Positions 63,618 to 64,000 of a stretch of DNA of 64,000 nucleotides are shown here, piece after piece. The position numbers and the translations under genes were made by a program. This stretch comes from a virus. The notes under the pieces were generated by a model. It had not been told where the DNA came from. It did no database searches and saw nothing but the letters and a program-made list of their open reading frames with translations. How positions within the stretch are numbered: position 1 is the first letter of the stretch; the number at the start of each line of letters is the position of its first letter. Location: the IMG/VR virus record IMGVR_UViG_3300027971_000047, positions 1 through 64,000 of that record. One strand, 5' to 3'.

Positions 63618-64000
63618 GTAGATTCATAACCACGCTTGAGGATGTTGAGATAACCCGAGCCAAAGATGTAAAAAAACACGGAGACCACGACCAGTCAAGC
63701 CACGGCTCATGGGCTACGGGTGGCGCATCGGGAGTTTCCGCTTCGGAATTAGAAAGAGCGCATGAAGGATTTACATTCAGCGAAGAATCTTCTCAATCTG
63801 CTCTTTATTCCTATACTCATAACGGATATAAACTTATTAACGAGTATCAAAGAAGTGGAGATACTTATGAGTTAATTATGTCTGAGAAAGATGAATTCTT
63901 AGATAGAATCCCAGGTGTTTTAATTGATGCCGCTGAAATTGATACAGATGATGCTAGGGGAGATGACGCAGACTTAGCGGTTAAAACAGTAGAAAAACTT
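63614..64000 (+). CDS. Tagged virion-associated effector, 3' end beyond the window
   Basis: The first 129 residues start in ATGA overlap with the previous gene. A KH..HDQ..HG.WA motif occurs at residues 21-34, then acidic sequence with no recognised domain in the part present. By position it corresponds to the 881-residue protein at 5159, but the residues after the tag differ, so the cargo may be different. Confidence 0.6.
   Translation, partial: MSRFITTLEDVEITRAKDVKKHGDHDQSSHGSWATGGASGVSASELERAHEGFTFSEESSQSALYSYTHNGYKLINEYQRSGDTYELIMSEKDEFLDRIPGVLIDAAEIDTDDARGDDADLAVKTVEKL

Larger units (their letters stand above)
59414..64000 (+). repeat. Divergent second copy of the region at 1-5.2 kb
   Basis: Gene order and products from 59414 repeat those at the window start: small upstream protein, leaderless gene, portal, MuF, tagged GNAT/ART protein. 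Proteins are clearly homologous over full length, but the DNA differs at many third positions and there are gene-level changes (one ART domain instead of two). The spacing, about 59.4 kb, equals one whole set of phage functions. The window ends inside this copy. Confidence 0.85.

Noticed and set aside
1-64000. tRNA genes, CRISPR arrays, integrase or attachment sites
   Set aside because: I found no cloverleaf, no regularly spaced direct repeats and no recombinase motifs on reading both strands; a dedicated search could still find a tRNA.

Overview
The window is phage DNA: densely packed genes, many ATGA or TAATG overlaps, and a complete siphovirus gene set. Several features point to an actinobacterial host: two WhiB-type Fe-S regulators, an HVA1/DUF2945-type Tudor domain protein, a DUF7455-type zinc ribbon, and a probable leaderless gene. 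The sequence is AT-rich by eye, which fits low-GC freshwater Actinobacteria (acI/Nanopelagicales) better than mycobacteria or streptomycetes; this host assignment is inference. I see no integrase, tRNA, CRISPR array or insertion sequence. I recognise no lysogeny repressor, although dispersed operator-like repeats suggest a DNA-binding regulator.

Layout. 1-12.7 kb: portal, MuF head protein, then large multidomain proteins (GNAT-like, ADP-ribosyltransferase, ParB-like, RelA/SpoT-like domains), all carrying a KH(x)nHDQxxHGxWA motif, then an XkdF-like protease, a Tudor protein with a probable -1 frameshift extension, and a scaffold protein. 12.7-20.4 kb: decoration protein, major capsid protein and fibre/adhesin genes. 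20.4-25.5 kb: connectors, tail terminator, a phosphoesterase and two tail tube paralogs. 25.6-32.9 kb: tail assembly chaperone (probable frameshift), tape measure and tail tip. 32.9-34 kb: holin-like, CHAP endolysin and a second membrane protein. 34-41 kb: Gam, ERF, replication proteins, HNH nuclease, RusA-like resolvase, a C5 cytosine methyltransferase, a CmoA-like enzyme and a double ParB-domain protein. 41.2-43.4 kb: terminases. 43.4-51.9 kb: mostly minus-strand small genes plus an operon with an HDAC/acetylpolyamine deacetylase, a SpeD-like decarboxylase and an HslV-like peptidase. 52-59.4 kb: plus-strand genes (metalloprotease, ART-like enzyme, lytic transglycosylase, two WhiB genes, SSB), an exported proline-rich protein on the minus strand, and a 342-base GC-rich structured non-coding stretch.

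From 59.4 kb the gene order of the window start begins again (upstream small gene, leaderless gene, portal, MuF, tagged effector) with clearly homologous but divergent sequence. The simplest reading is one ~59.4 kb genome equivalent followed by the start of a related one. An assembly join of two strains, a tandem arrangement or a true duplication cannot be told apart from this window.

Regulation. About a dozen copies of a motif close to AACCCCAGTT lie against TATACT-like -10 boxes, mostly upstream of the accessory operons. Many are followed by a short leader hairpin that presents the Shine-Dalgarno sequence in its loop, with compensatory stem changes between copies. Two other promoters (before the scaffold and tail-tube operons) lie just upstream of hairpins or a terminator and may need antitermination. 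The most novel proposal is a DNA modification pair: a cytosine-5 methyltransferase in which the conserved motif X Asn is Arg, immediately followed by a CmoA-like carboxy-SAM synthase homolog. This suggests a natural 5-carboxymethylcytosine pathway.
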